From Acanthamoeba castellanii str. Neff (Eukaryota > Discosea > Longamoebia > Acanthamoebidae): a stretch of DNA of 63,222 nucleotides. A program made the translations under genes and the position numbers. A model generated the notes under the pieces. It saw nothing but the letters and a program-made list of their open reading frames with translations. It was not told where the DNA came from and searched no databases. The stretch is from contig NW_004457410.1 of assembly GCF_000313135.1 (NCBI RefSeq), positions 43,667 through 106,888 on the forward strand. The letters are read 5' to 3'. Below are positions 1 to 12,311 of the stretch, piece after piece; position 1 is the first letter of the stretch; every line of letters begins with the position of its first letter.

Positions 1-3000
1 GCCACATGTCATGGTCAGACCAGGTAGATTTCATCGACAAGTCATGGAAATGTCGTGGCATGTGGTAGTGAACATAAAGAGTAACAGTGAGTGAGGGGGG
101 GCGTGCCTCGGCGTTCTTGTTCAATGTACAGGTGTAGAACAGGCCCGAGGGCAGCGGCCGCACGGCGATCACGATCGGGCAGATGGCGAACACCCAATCG
201 TACCACATCACCAGGTCGATCTCCTCCTAAACACGCCACACACGCACGCCACACAATTACAATCCGGTCGAAGTGTGTTGTATGCGTGTCGTGTGCGGCG
301 TGCTGCGTGCTGCGTATGTGTCTCGTGTCTCGTATCGCATTGCGTTGCGTTGGAAAGGTGAAATCGATAGATTACCTCCGTCCACAGGATGAGTGCAGTG
401 TTGCTGGAGCTCTTGATGAGCTTCTTCTTGGTCTTGACGTCCGTGTTCATCATCGAACCCACCAGGTACACCATCTGTTCACATAACACATACGACCACA
501 CACACGACACAACATGACATGGCACAAATGATGAATCAACGTGGTCATGTCACAAGGAGAGCTAGCGGGGTGGAACAATCAATCACGCACCTCCTTGTTG
601 TAGTCGGCGTAGTACAGGGTGCGTGCGCCGGTCTTGCCCGTCCGGTCCAGCTGGCCCACCCAGCCTGGATGCGTCGCCACGTCCACCTGGCGACAGGTTG
701 GGGAGTGAGGAATGCGCAGGCAAGGAATGTGGGAATGTGAGGAATTTGGGTGGCGACGAGACGTACAGTCCACCCGGAGGCGTCGAGGAATCGCTGGTAG
801 GCGGGCGAACGCGAGACGTGCTCGGCCGAGTTGGCCCACACCTTCTTCTTGGTCTGCCCCTTGCCCAGGTACAGCACACCCACGCTGATGCACTCGCGCC
901 TGCACGACCACACACGACACACACGACACGCGACCAACGACACACGCGTCAACTACCTGAAAAAGAGTGTGTGTGCGGTGGTGGCGAGTGTGTGCGCGTG
1001 TGCGGTGGTGGTGCGCACTCGGGTGTGCGGTCGAGGTTCTTGAGGGAGCGGAAGAAGGCCGGGGATTGGTCGATCTGGTGGAAGTTGGAGCGCTGCTGGG
1101 GCGACAGGAAGCCCAGCTGGGAGAGGAGCATGCGGCCATGGATGAACTTGCTCTCGGACTCAGCGTACGGGCTCGGGCTGGCCCACACAGGGAAGCACCG
1201 GATGTCCGCATTCAGGCCCCAATCGTGCTTACGCAGATATTTCCTGAATTCATTCGATGAAATAAATGGTAAATCATAAATAAACGATGAATAGAAATGA
1301 TGAATAGGAATGTTGAGAATGAACACTAACAATAAAAAAGAACAGAAAACATTTGAAGCGTACTTTTCCTTCTCGGTTTGCTTGGCCTGAGCGCTCACAA
1401 AGAGGCTCCGCTTGTTGTCAACGAACTTGGCCATGTTGGGCAGATCCGCCTCTCCCTTCCTGCTCATCGCATTATCGACACACGACACGACACAACATAC
1501 GACACATACACGCCGCACACACGACACGCACGACACGCACGACACGCATGGTACACACACGACACACGACAAACGACACAGGTGAGAACAAAAACGGGAA
1601 GCTTTGCGGTGCTGTTGAAAGAACGTACGGGGGCACGGGAATGGTGTAGGGCTCGAGTGAGATCTCCTTGGGGTGGGCCAGCACAACGCCCTCCAGCAGC
1701 TTCTCGTCCTCCTGTACACGCGCGCAAGAACAACGCCAAACTGTCACGATTCACGTGTCGTGCGCCGCGTGTCGTGTGTCGTGCGCGCACTTGGAAGATA
1801 TCGAGGACTTACCTGCGAGAGGGAGACGGATTGGAGGTCCCACGCGTACTTGCCCGTGCGATCGCGTACGATCAGCGTCACATAGCCGTCTGTGCAGCGC
1901 GAAGTCAAGTGAGTGGTGAGTGGTGTGCGTGCGCCCGTGGTCCAACAGGTTGGTTGGTTGGGCTGGAGGCACAACGTACCTCCGCTGTTGGGCCTGTCGA
2001 TGACCGTGTAGATGGTGCTGCCCGAGATGAAGTAGCGCACGAACTGGGCGGGATCGATCTTGGCCGCCACCTCCTCCGGCAGCAACTTGAGGACGTCCTG
2101 CACCCACGCGTAACATTAGCCCTAATAATTCATAATTCATGAAAATATAATAACTCTACTTGATAATTGATAATAATAATATAATAATAATAATTAGAGA
2201 AATAAATAAATAAATAAGAAGTAATACCTCTTCGCTGAGAAGGGTGGACAGGCAGGTGGTGCCCGACGGGTTGGGGTAGTTGCCCATGTGATTGATCATT
2301 GTCGCCAGCGCGTGCGCCGCCACCTCCTACGCGACACAACAACGCACGCGGCACACGACACACGCGAACCGCACGGCACGCACGGCACGAAGTGAGACGA
2401 GTGCGACAGGGGAAGGCGGACGAGGCGTGGGAGGAGGGCGACGTGCCCGCAGCCGAGGGGAGGGTTCGCGAAGCTTGGGGGCCGGGTGGAGGGGCGCGAC
2501 GTTGGGCGCCTTGGCCTGCTGTGGTCCGCGCTGACCCTTTCGGCTGATGAGCTTCTTCGTCTTCCGGTCCTTCCGGCTCTGGTCCGACTCCGACGTCCCC
2601 AGCGACGTCTTAAGCTCCCTCTCCCCCTGCACTCCCTAAAATAAATAAATCAATAAAAAGATTATCAATAACAATTTTATCAATTATAGAATAAATAAGA
2701 ATATGAATAAGAACAAGAACAAGAACAAGAACAAGAACAAGAATAAAAACAAGTGGAGCGGTACGGGTTTGGAGGAGCTGTGGAGGACGCTCATGATGGC
2801 GTTGATGACAGCGGCCTTGGTCTTGTGGTACTGGTAGATCCAAGGCGGGCCCACCATCAACCAACACGTGATGCATTCGAGCGCTTCCATCATGTGGATC
2901 TGGATCATCGGCACACACACACACCATTGGCACGCACGCCACCGTCGCGTGAGCTCCTGCCGGAGAAAGTGTGCGCGCGCACACGGTATGTAGAGAGAGA

Positions 3001-6000
3001 GGGGTACCTCGAATTCAGACGGGGCGAGCCGCGTGAGGAGGTCGCCGATGGCCTCGCTGGCAAACATGTTCGCAAGCGAGCTCACCACAAAATTGGCCGT
3101 CTGCAGAAGGCCAACCAGAATGAGCACTCGCATGTGCAATGGTGTGTGTGTGTGGCAGAGAGAGAGGCGTGGAACCTCGTCAGGATCGGGCAGGAAGGTA
3201 TAAAAGGCCGAGAAGAAGCCGAGCACGCGATAGGCGTCCACGCAGTGCCCCGTCAGCCACTGGGCGTGCGTGATTTTTTGCACTGCAACCACCCACAACA
3301 CACCAATCAATTTAAAGGAAAAAGGAAAGAAAATAGAGATAACAAACATACCGATGGTGTGGATGACGTGGAGGGTGAAGTCGGGTCGCTTGAGGTGGGT
3401 CTCGCGGGCGAAGGCGTAGCAGAGCGAGAGCAGCGGCCGCACGTTGCCGCCGGCGGTCTCGTAGACCAGCGACTCGCCCAACAGCACCACCAGGTGGTCG
3501 TCCACCTGCCGGAAGGTCTTGATCTCCGGCAGCTTGGCGCTCAAGGTGTCCTGATAGGAAGCCAACGCTGACATGTCAGTGCTTTCCTGCATGTGCAGCG
3601 CGGCCGAAAGCGAAGCGAAGAACAGACCTTGGGCGAGGCGGGTGTGTTGATGACGGGCGGCTTGGGCGTGGCCCGGCTGAACGGGGTGTCGCTGAAATGG
3701 TTGGGCGTCGAAATCAAGTACCCTGCGCAGCGAGCCAAATTTAGTGTAATGTGTTGCGTGTGCGGCGCGTGCGGCGTGTTGGGTGCGTTGGGTACCCAAT
3801 ATGCGCAGACACTCGCGCCTCACATTTTCCTGCGCTCCGGCATGCTCAAAGTGGAGTCGCTGCATGAAGGGGTGGCGAGACGCCTCACAGGTCAGACAAA
3901 CCACACAAGGGAGAGGGGGGGGGTGAAGGCACAACGCACCCGCAGGAGCACGCGGTTGAGGGCGTAGACGAAGGCGGGGGTGAGGATGCGGAAGCCGGGG
4001 AGCTCACACGGGAAGAGGATGCCCGCATTGGTCAATCCCGCAATCATCACCTCCGTGCTCTCGCCCAGCACCTGTAGCCCACCGCCCCAACAAAAACCCA
4101 GCCTGGTGAGAAATCACACGATACACGACACACACGACACACACACACACGACACACACAACACACGACACACACGACACACGCGATGCAAGAAGAAGGG
4201 AAACCTGTGAGAGGCACGCGTAGAACCGGGACAGGTAGACGGTGTTGAAGGGGGACGACTTGCAGGTGCTGAAGATGTTGCACAGCGTCTTCACCGCCAC
4301 GGCTCTTCCCTCCTCGAAGCCGTCCCGCCGCTGCATGGCCGCGTCGAACAGCCAATTGCCGAAAATGTGAAGAATGGTATTGCCCTCGGGCGGCTTCAGT
4401 TCCTGCCGCTCGGCCTTTCCCGACTTTCGTCCCACCTGCGAGCGGGTTGATGTTTAAGACAAAACACACACACACACACACACACACAGACACAACACAC
4501 ACACACACGACACACACGACACACAATAAATAGCTTACGCACCTGGAGGAAGAGGTCGACGAGCGTGTCGATGCCCTTGAAGGCGGCGTGGTGGATGCGC
4601 GGGTTAGCGATGCTGTTGGGGTCTCCGATCGCATCTGGAGAAGTTGAACCAAACCATCCGGTCGTACGTCAGACCGCGGCCCACCACCCACGCCCAACTC
4701 CCCCTCACCGACGATGTGGCGGTGGACTACGTACGCAGCATGCGGTGCCAGGCGTAGAAGACGTGCTCCTCCTGCAGACCGTCCATCGTCACGATCTCCT
4801 TCGATCCCTCCCTGCGTCGCAAAATAACGAATATAGAACTAATTAATAAAATAATCAAGGCAAAAAATCCATAAAATAATAAATAATAAATAATATATTA
4901 AAATAATAAATAGGGTGGTGGGCGTACAGTTGGATGAGGACGCATTCGCGGCCTTCCTCGGGGCCGTACATGAAGGAGATGGCCCGCTCGGTCAGGCCCT
5001 TGCAGACGGCCAGCCACTGGTTGATGGTGGGCAGGTGGTGCACCCACCGCGGCACCAGGTGCAGCAGCGAGCCCCACATGTCCGCCTCGCTCGTTGACGA
5101 GTAGAGCCACAACTCGAACAGCACCTGGGACGTCAGACAACCTACGTCAGCGCATATGTGCGGTACGACACGCGTGGCACACACGACACACACGACACAT
5201 GACACACGCACGACGCACCTTGAGCACGTGGGAGCAGAGGCGCTTGGTGAGGCCCTCCTCGCTCTCGGGCAGAGAGAGCAGCGAGTCGGCGATGCCCAGC
5301 AGGAGCTTAAGGAAGATCTCCCAGGTCTCCTCGTCCAACGCAGAACTGCGCACGGCGCCGCCGAACAACACACCAATCACGTCACACTCGTTGCAGCGGC
5401 GGCATCACTGGTGTGGTGTGTGTGTGTAAAGAGAAAGGAACCTCTCGCGTCCAAGCGCGTGGTAGATGTTGAGTGCGCGCTTGCACAGGGCGGCCTGGGT
5501 ATCGAGAGAGTCGGGAAGCGCGGTCCGGGGCTCGAACAACAGCGAGTAGTGGCACAGGATTTGCTGTGTGGGCCAGACAGATACACAGATGAGCGTTGGA
5601 CGACACACGACACACACGACACACACGACACACACGACACACACGACTCGCATGCACGCGCACGCAACACGACACATGACAGAGTAGACGCGTGAACGTT
5701 AAAAAAGAGAGCACTTACACGAATGAAGAACTGCGGCTCGGAGTTGATGGGAGATGGCCTCTTCGAGGAGTCGAGCAGCCATCGTCGGTAGAGCTCGATG
5801 GCCGTGCTCATAATCTGCGCCGCGTAGTGACACCGCGTAGTGGCATCAGCGTGTGCGGCTGTTTTGAAGATGGGGGGAAACGTTGTGCGGCACACACAGT
5901 ACCTCTTCGCTTTCCATGGGGAGGGTGAACGAGGCGCCCACGCTCTCCATGGCCCACCGCACATGCGCGACGCTCGTGAGTGCCTGGCAAGTGTTGAATG

Positions 6001-6470
6001 TTTTGTTTCAAACATATCAGTTTAACATAGTCAAAATGATATGGTGGCCAATTTTTCCGCAGTGTGCAGCGAACATGTTCAACGCGGTGCTTTAATAAAA
6101 AGAATAATAAATAAATAAATCGGACATCGAGGTAATAAATAAATGGGGATTGGGAATGTACCCTGGCGCCGGCATTCGAGTCGAGCAGAACGTTGACCAC
6201 TTGCGACGCGAGGGTCTGCCGAACCGATAGAGGGAACTGCTTCAAAATATCGGTCGCTGCCAATACGATTTCGGTAAAATAATTGACAAATTAATTAATC
6301 TGTCCATTGTTTACGACAAGGCGCAAAGGCACCAAGAGGGGGAGGAGGCCAACGCCTACCAAGCCGCGGTAGCGCCTAAGAAAGAATTAAAGTTTGTGTG
6401 CGGGGGGGGGTGATTGCGTACATGGGTCATGCTGAAGCAGCCCCAACGTGTTCAAGTGATCCAAGAACAT
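1..6470 (-). CDS. RalGAP beta subunit-like protein (3' end cut by window edge)
   Basis: Likely the beta subunit of a Ral GTPase-activating complex; in animals RALGAPB is the non-catalytic partner that stabilises the catalytic alpha subunit. The reading starts at ATG 6470, with an in-frame TAG just upstream. A 49-base first exon splices in phase onto the exon starting near 6257. Collinear blocks resemble human RALGAPB in order: an N-terminal helical part (WAMESVGASFTLPMESEE near 5.9 kb), LFELWLY and FMYGPEEG (about 5 kb), NWLFDAA and YLSRFYACL (4.2-4.4 kb), FVRYFISGSTIYTVIDRP (about 2.0 kb), LLSQLGFLSP (1.1 kb), then DVATHPGWVGQLDR and RTLYYADYNKEV (0.6-0.7 kb). The last exon (about 1-230) contains VRPLPSGLFYT, matching the family's HPLNTGLF region, so only the C-terminal tail is missing. 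Introns are many, short and filled with ACACG-type repeats. Family assignment is strong; individual exon borders are by eye. Confidence 0.85.
2706..2745. repeat. (AACAAG)n microsatellite in an intron
   Basis: About six tandem AACAAG units lie inside an intron of the RalGAP beta-like gene. They are purine-rich on the + strand and pyrimidine-rich on the coding strand, so they may serve as an extended polypyrimidine tract. Confidence 0.8.
5601..5648. repeat. CACACGA tandem repeat in an intron
   Basis: A near-perfect array of CACACGACA units inside an intron of the RalGAP beta-like gene. Degenerate versions occupy a large share of the introns of many genes here, on either strand relative to transcription. 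Confidence 0.85.
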
Positions 6471-6793
6471 TATTAGCTACTTCCCGCAACGGGCAGGGAA
6501 GGCGTAGACGGCGCCCAGAGACTCTTGTGTGCTCTCTATCTCTTCCAATATTTGAGTGTTCTCGTCCCCAACGTTGAAATTAAATCACTTTTATTTATTG
6601 CGCAACCTCACCAGAAACAGATAAATAAATAGATAAATCAAGTACAGAATAATGAAGCTTGTTTGAGCACCAAGCCATCATCAAGACAGCTTGGCTTCCT
6701 TTCCTTCAGAAAAAACGAGCAATTGGCAGCAGACCACGAATGTCTGAAAAAGAGATAAAAATCGGTCATCTTTATCAAAGCCAAAGACAAGAC
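6471..6793. other. Intergenic: upstream of RalGAP beta-like gene, downstream of dihydropteridine reductase
   Basis: No ORF with family likeness. The part near 6600-6650 is AT-rich with AATAAAT tracts suited to a 3' end signal for a neighbouring minus-strand transcript. The part next to 6470 should hold the RalGAP promoter; no clear TATA box is seen. Confidence 0.5.
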
Positions 6794-7745
6794 TTAGGCG
6801 TTGGGCTGGACGACGGTGAAGCGGGTCTCCTTGTTCTTGGTGGCGATCGAGATGAGCGTGCCCGACTTGGGCCTGTCCTTGCCCTCGGCCCAGCCCAGCA
6901 GCAGGCCGGCGACGACGGGCAGCGGCGTCCAATCATCAAAGTTGGCGCCCGGCATCGACTTCCTGTTGGTGGGCGTGTCGAGGCAGATCGGGAGAATGCC
7001 CAGCACCGACGAGTCCTTGGGCAGTCCGCTGCCGGCGGGCACCAAGCTGGCGATCAGGTGGTGCGTGGCGGCCTGATGATGATGGTGGTGATGATGATGA
7101 TCACATCACAAATAGCGCGGTTAGTTGTAGTTGGTTGAGCGAGGTGGTGATGTAAGCGGTTGCGAATACTACCTTGGTGATACCGTAGGCGATCATGGAG
7201 GGAGTGGGACCCAGAGCAGCATCGGCGCCGGTGAGGACGACCACGCCGCCCTCCTTGAGCGAGTTGGCGGCGATGTGCGCCGACGCGATGGACGACTGCA
7301 CGTTGAACTCGAACATCTTGTCCACACCGTCAAAAATGGACTCTTCCTTCACGTTGCCGCCCAGCCAGCCGCCGGCCACGCAGATCACCGCATCAAGAGC
7401 TGTAACGTAGTAGTGGAGATCAAATTAGTGTCTTAATGAATGAATGAATGAATGAGATGAACGTAAAAAGTAATAAAAGGAGGACATGACGTCTTTTGAT
7501 AATTAATAGTATTGATGAAAGAGGGATGGCTTACTGGCATTCTGGTCCTTGAGGCCCTTGACGACCTTGGCAGTGTTCTCCTTGGTGCGCACATCGGGAG
7601 AGAGCACGAAATTATGATGGGCATCCTCATTGGGTCGGAAATCGACCGAGTAGGTCGTGTAGCCGGCCTGCTTGAAGTGAGACACAACCGTGCCGCCGAG
7701 CTGCCCCGCACCTCCGTACACCAGCACTCCCTTGTCGGTCTCCAT
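6794..7745 (-). CDS. QDPR: Quinoid dihydropteridine reductase (short-chain dehydrogenase fold)
   Basis: Regenerates tetrahydrobiopterin from quinonoid dihydrobiopterin with NADH; cytosolic. The protein begins METDKGVLVYGGAGQLG, a Rossmann dinucleotide-binding glycine motif, at ATG 7745. The middle exon has AVICVAGGWLGG, FNVQSSIASAHIAA and GGVVVLTGADAALGPTP, typical of QDPR rather than of general SDR proteins. It also has the SDR Y-x-x-x-K pair in AYGITK. The last exon, with LPICLDTPTNRKSMP and WTPL, is the QDPR substrate-side C-terminus; it ends FTVVQPNA at TAA 6794. Two introns separate three exons (about 7745-7540, 7400-7170, 7074-6794). Its length of roughly 240 residues matches the family. 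The gene is divergent from the glucokinase gene. Confidence 0.93.
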
Positions 7746-8297
7746 CTCTTCTGCTTCTTCGAATCTTGCCGCGCTGCAGTATCGCCGGCAGCGCCCAACA
7801 GCCCAGCTTGGCCCTGAATTTCCCTGGCGCGAAGGAAATGAAAAAGAAATTGGTACGCTCGTGCCGTGTGTGCGGCGCACACGGTGTGCGCAGCCACCTG
7901 CTTCTGTCCAGCTCCTCCACCACCAACCACACTGGCTCGCTCTGCGCATGATGCGTTGTGTTGTAACCGTGTCGCTGGTGAACTTGTGGCCAAGTTACGC
8001 CCTGCTTGCCTGTGCCGCTTGTCAGAGAGGTAAGGCTTCTGCTGACGAACCAGACAACAGTGTCGGCTCAAGGCCGAGACATCTGGGCTAACATGGTGCA
8101 AGTACCGAGGCAGAGATGGGGGCTTGATGGCACACGAGCCGAGGCAATGTCAAAGAAAACAGGAAGGAAGAAGGGAGCAAGTGAACAAACCCAAAAAAAT
8201 TAACAACGCTCTTTATTACTGTGTTTTCTCACCAATCCAGGACACCACGCAACGCACCTTCACATTCTCACAACCAACAACTCGCATTGAATACAAC
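7746..8297. promoter_or_regulatory. Shared upstream region of divergent QDPR and glucokinase genes
   Basis: 552 bases between two start codons pointing away from each other, so it must contain both promoters. No ORF here resembles a known protein. The Y-rich sequence CACCTTCACATTCTCACAAC just before 8298 looks like a 5' leader. Confidence 0.5.
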
Positions 8298-10367
8298 ATG
8301 ACCAGCGCTCCGCCACTTCCCATCTCCACGCTCGTTGACATTGTCGAGGAGGCTCGGCCGGCCCTCCTTCAGTGGAAGGATCGATTCAAGGAGGTACTGC
8401 TGCCCTGCTCCAACCCCTCCTTCCATGTGGAGGCAGCACGTGCAAGCTTTGATTGCACCTTTTCTAATCCAACCTCCCATCACGATTAAATCACAAAAAT
8501 CTGTCCTACCACCGATTTGTGTCTCTAAATCCAAATCTGCCTTGCCAATTTGAATGCTTCTCATTCTTCCACTCAATCTGGTGTCGCTACAGAGCCTGAA
8601 GTACTTCGTGGGTGTCGATATTGGTGGCACCAACACGCGCGTGGCGCTCGACACCGGCTCCTCCGACGAGTCCTACGTCCAGGTAAAAAACTCACTCCCT
8701 TGCAACCCTCTCATAGCCGATGCGGGTGGCTGGCTGTCCCGCGTGTTGTGTGTGGCATGTGGCGTGTGTTGTGTGTTGTGTCGTGTGTCGTGTCGTGCGT
8801 GCTTCTACTTACATGTGTCGTGCGCAGATCGCCAAGTTCAGGGCGTCGAGCAGCAAGCACATCGTTGAGGGACTCCAGCAGGTCGCCCGTCAGGTGGCCG
8901 ACATCCTCGGCGTCCCTGCCTCGGGCGCCTGTCTTGCCGGCGCCGGCCGCATCAGCGACGATGGCCTCTCGGTAATCGCGCGCCTCACTCTTTTCTTCTC
9001 AGTTTTCCCGCCTTTTCCCTGAGCCTTGAGCTGACGTCACGCACCGCACACACCGCGCTCCTGCAGCTTGATATCACCAACTACCCCGGTACCCCTGCCG
9101 ACCGCACGCTGACCTCGGATCAGCTCCCGACCTACCTGTTCCCCGCTGGTGCGTTGACCTGCCTGAGTCGTGTTTGTGCTCACAAGGTGTGTGTCGTGCG
9201 TCGTGTGTCGTGCGTCGTGCGTCGTGCGTCGTGTTTTCCGTCTACATGTGTTATTCTCAACATTTCTCAACTTTACCATCAGATGCGACACACTTCATCA
9301 ATGACCTCGAAAGCACGTGCTACGGCCTCAAGTCCCTTAACGAGAGCCAGCAGCTCTCCTCCTTCTTCAAGCCCCTCTGGTCCACCTCGGACACCGTCAC
9401 CATGAAGCGCGCCAACTGTACGCACGCATGTGTTTCGTCTTTGCGAAGACAAACTTACTGACGGCCACACACACACGACATGCCACACACGACACACACA
9501 GATTTGGTGTTGGCCGTGGGCACTGGTCTGGGCATCGCCCTCCTGACCTCGCTCGGCCGCGGCTCGCGCAACATCCCGCTGCAGGTGATGCCCATGGAGT
9601 TCGGCCACGCCCTCTACTCGCCGGCCACCGACCCCTCCAAGAAGGACGAGGAGGACCGGCTCGCGGCCTACCTCTCGAAGACTCTCTACAGCGGCAAGCA
9701 CGCCATCGAGTACGAGGACATCGTATCGGGCCGCGGCGTCCTGGCCGTCTACCAGTGGATCACCGCCGAGCACAAGGGTACAAACCACGGCAATCAACGT
9801 TTTCAATTCGCCCCCCCCCCAACTAACTCGTCATTGTTGCCGTTGTCATCGTCGCCGTCGCGGTGTACAGAGGCTGCCAAGTATGAGTCGGCCGAGGAGG
9901 TCAGCACGGCCGCCTTCCGCGAGGACCCGTGCCCCTTCGCCACCAAGGCGCTGCTCATCCACTACAGGTACAGACGCACACGCACGCACGCACGCACACT
10001 TGACGGACCTTTTTCCTCATCCGCGAACGCGCAGGTTCCTGATGCGTGTGGCCAAGAACCTCTGCGTGGGGCTGCAGGCCAAGGGCATGTTCCTTGCCGG
10101 TGACAACCAGGTACGTTTTTTATGCTGCACGGACGCACGCACAACGTGCATGGATCATGGCAGCTCTGGTTTGGTGGCTCACCGTGTTGGTGCGCGCAGG
10201 TGGTAAACAACCCCTTCTTCGAGAAGCACCTGCCGGAGATGAGGGCCGAGTTTTTGGATCACCCCAAGCCCGACTGGATCGACATGGTGGAGCTCTACAC
10301 CCAGACGGAGAGCTTCAACATCAACCTCCACGGCGCCCTCTACTACGCGCGTACCGACCAGCGCTGA
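8298..10367 (+). CDS. Glucokinase, bacterial-type (PF02685-like)
   Basis: Phosphorylates glucose to glucose 6-phosphate with ATP at the entry of glycolysis. The start is ATG 8298 (MTSAPPLPISTLVDIVEEA). Exons give YFVGVDIGGTNTRVAL (the phosphate-1 Asp-Gly-Gly-Thr-Asn motif), LDITNYPG, ATHFINDLEST, then LVLAVGTGLGIALL (second phosphate motif) and MEFGHAL (Glu-x-Gly-His glucose ligand segment). IVSGRGVLAVYQWI and GLQAKGMFLAGDNQVVNNPFF follow, and the protein ends FNINLHGALYYARTDQR at TGA 10365-10367. These blocks are those of bacterial Glk, not of eukaryotic hexokinase. Several amoebae carry this enzyme type. About eight introns show that the gene is fully adapted to this genome, whatever its origin. 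The longest intron repeats are GTCGTGT-type (about 8750-8820 and 9187-9230). Confidence 0.92.
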
Positions 10368-10757
10368 AAACAGAGGGGGGGAAAGATAAACAGAAGAGGC
10401 GCCCGCCTTCTCTTTACCAAAACATTACAAGCCGCGCTGCTATTTATTTTTAAGATCTATTCTGGCTCATGATCAACATTGTTATGAGGCCTTTTTACTA
10501 TTGGGTCAAGCTTTCCTTCTGGCCTTGCGGCTCACCTAGTTGGTCTTCATTCCGCTAAAAAGCTCGACACCCAGCAGCAGGCCCAAAGCTCCAAACCAAC
10601 AAACAGCCTTCAAACGTGCCCCAGCCCAACAAGACGCCACCAACAACAGCAGCCCTCTCTCGACAACACACCCAACAAGGCCCCGCTTCTCAACACCTAG
10701 ACGCCACCACCTAGACGCCACAACAACACCCGCAGTGTACGCCATCACCACCACGGT
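10368..10757. other. Intergenic: glucokinase 3' end and upstream region of orphan A
   Basis: Contains the glucokinase 3' flank and, at 10555-10562, a weak TATA-like CTAAAAAG followed by CACCCAGCA. The same CACCCAGCA follows the TATA-like element of the orphan at 15667-16194. An ORF from 10540 (Ser/Thr/Pro-rich, low complexity) is not supported as a gene. Confidence 0.4.
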
Positions 10758-11024
10758 ATGCAAAACGAAGTGTGGCGGCGACAGAAGGCGCACCTGGCCG
10801 ACTTTGAGCTGGTGACAGTGGGCGAGCCCTACTTCTCCAGGCGCAGGGGCTCGGCCGCCTACTCGACAGTCCCCACCCGCGGCTCGGCCGGGATTCAACC
10901 CACGGCCGCTCCGACACACATCGCCACGGGCGACCAGACCAACAATCAGGTGGTGGCGGTGCGGTGGTTCAACCGCCTGCGGCCGACACCCACCGCGCAA
11001 GCTCGGCCAGAGCGCACGGCCTGA
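10758..11024 (+). CDS. Small orphan A, W-x-x-Q motif protein (88 aa)
   Basis: Unrecognised small protein without an intron. It starts at ATG 10758 as MQNEVWRRQKAHLADFE. The segment W6-R-R-Q9-K-A-H-L-A-D closely matches W-K-R-Q-A-A-W-L-A-D in the orphan at 24986-25318 and VWRRQ in the one at 15667-16194. A second aromatic motif, RWFNRLRP, lies near the C-terminus, where other members have a Trp too. The middle is Ser/Gly/Thr-rich and basic with no predicted membrane segment. The codon changes between these copies that I compared by eye include several silent ones, which favours real coding. Function unknown; a nuclear or nucleic-acid role would be a guess from its charge only. Confidence 0.5.
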   Translation: MQNEVWRRQKAHLADFELVTVGEPYFSRRRGSAAYSTVPTRGSAGIQPTAAPTHIATGDQTNNQVVAVRWFNRLRPTPTAQARPERTA

Positions 11025-12225
11025 TCCCAGAGCCGGTGTAGGGGATAACAAGCCTCATGCGCCGGAAATGTAAATGCATCAATCGGGACTTGAACATGCC
11101 ATGACAAACCGTGGATCCCGATAGGCGGTTGGCATGCACCGCGTTTGATTGGGGCTCATCCAATACTACTCTCTCACTCGGCGACCAATCGAACTGGTGG
11201 AAGAGAATGCATGCCTAGCGTTCCAGTCCATAAAAGGAAAGATAACCCTTCTTATTCACCAGTCTTGTCACTGTCACCACACCCCTCTCAATGTGTACCA
11301 ACATGCAGTGTTTATATTGAGTTTATTGTGCACATGTACATGATCCAGAAAATCTGAACTTTGCTATCAGTGCTTTGTTGTGGTGGAATTTTATCTTCAG
11401 GAATAGTGCTCCAATTCATCTGGATGTGAGAGTAGCATGTGGCCACTGATTATGGAATTGATGGAGGGTATGAAGCAAAGGCAAGGTGCATTTTGAAGTT
11501 GTTACATGAACAACACAACAGGGGGACACAACAAATGCCATCAAACTGATAAAATCACTTGTAAACTCCACACATTCCAAGTTTTTATCAAATCTTTTTC
11601 ATCTCAAGTCCCTCAATATCACTTATCAGTGGCAGTCTAGTGGTCAAAATCACCTTCAGGGACACTTAGGGGCACCTTCTTGTTTCCACCTTGGGAGGAC
11701 TTTGAAGGGAGACTAGACTCTCTGACCACTCCAAGGTGCAAAGCATATGGCCTTAGTCTCACTCACACTATCTCTCTCTCTCTCATCTTCCCAACCATTT
11801 CCCTTACTTAGTCCTCATTCCCTCCAGACCCCAACCCAAGTGCTGACAGCCTCCTGAAGGGCCTCCTTTACTTTTTTAGTACTTCCACTGTTGTGCTTGG
11901 TCTCAAGGAATCCAATGAGGTGAATGAAGACCATTGGCATCAGTGCAGTTGTGCAGGGACATGATGAAGTGGATTCCACTTGTGCCCACAGCCGTTGGTC
12001 ACACAACTTCTCCATGAGATTTCAACCCACAAATTGAGTGGTACAGCGAAGCTGTAAACCTGCAGCATGCAAGCACCACCTTCTACCGTCCCCCTTTCCT
12101 TCTCCTGTGATGGAATACAAAGAAAATCGTTGTGTGTGACCGCAGCAGCGATCCAGTTCTCATATTCAGTACTGCACCGCAGGCATGTTCTGTAACTGGC
12201 CACGTACGTACCCAGTTCACCCACC
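11025..12225. other. Gene-free stretch containing a CpG-free block
   Basis: 1.2 kb without a supported gene. Bases 11221-11992 contain no CpG dinucleotide, while neighbouring sequence is CpG-rich. Short minus-strand ORFs (for example 11815-12015 and 11940-12224) show no family likeness and the first has no family start context. It looks like an old, methylation-decayed insertion or other non-genic DNA. Confidence 0.6.
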
Positions 12226-12235
12226 TATATAAAAA
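12226..12235 (+). promoter_or_regulatory. TATA box of the copper-radical oxidase-like gene
   Basis: TATATAAAAA lies 77 bases before ATG 12312 and about 30 bases before a pyrimidine-rich CTCATCATTCTCATC that could hold the transcription start. It is the clearest canonical TATA box in the window. Confidence 0.65.
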
Positions 12236-12311
12236 GCTTCTCTACCTCATCATTCTCATCTTCTCCTCCTCATAACAACAGCTATAGAAGACACGCAGCA
12301 GACAGTTCGTG

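Noticed and set aside
5601..5648. CRISPR-like array
   Set aside because: Units are 7-9 bases with no unique spacers, inside a eukaryotic intron.
8298..10367. Bacterial contamination at the glucokinase
   Set aside because: The gene has many host-type introns and repeats.
11815..12224. Transposon protein remnant in the CpG-free block
   Set aside because: ORFs are short and I could not match them to any transposase or reverse transcriptase motif.
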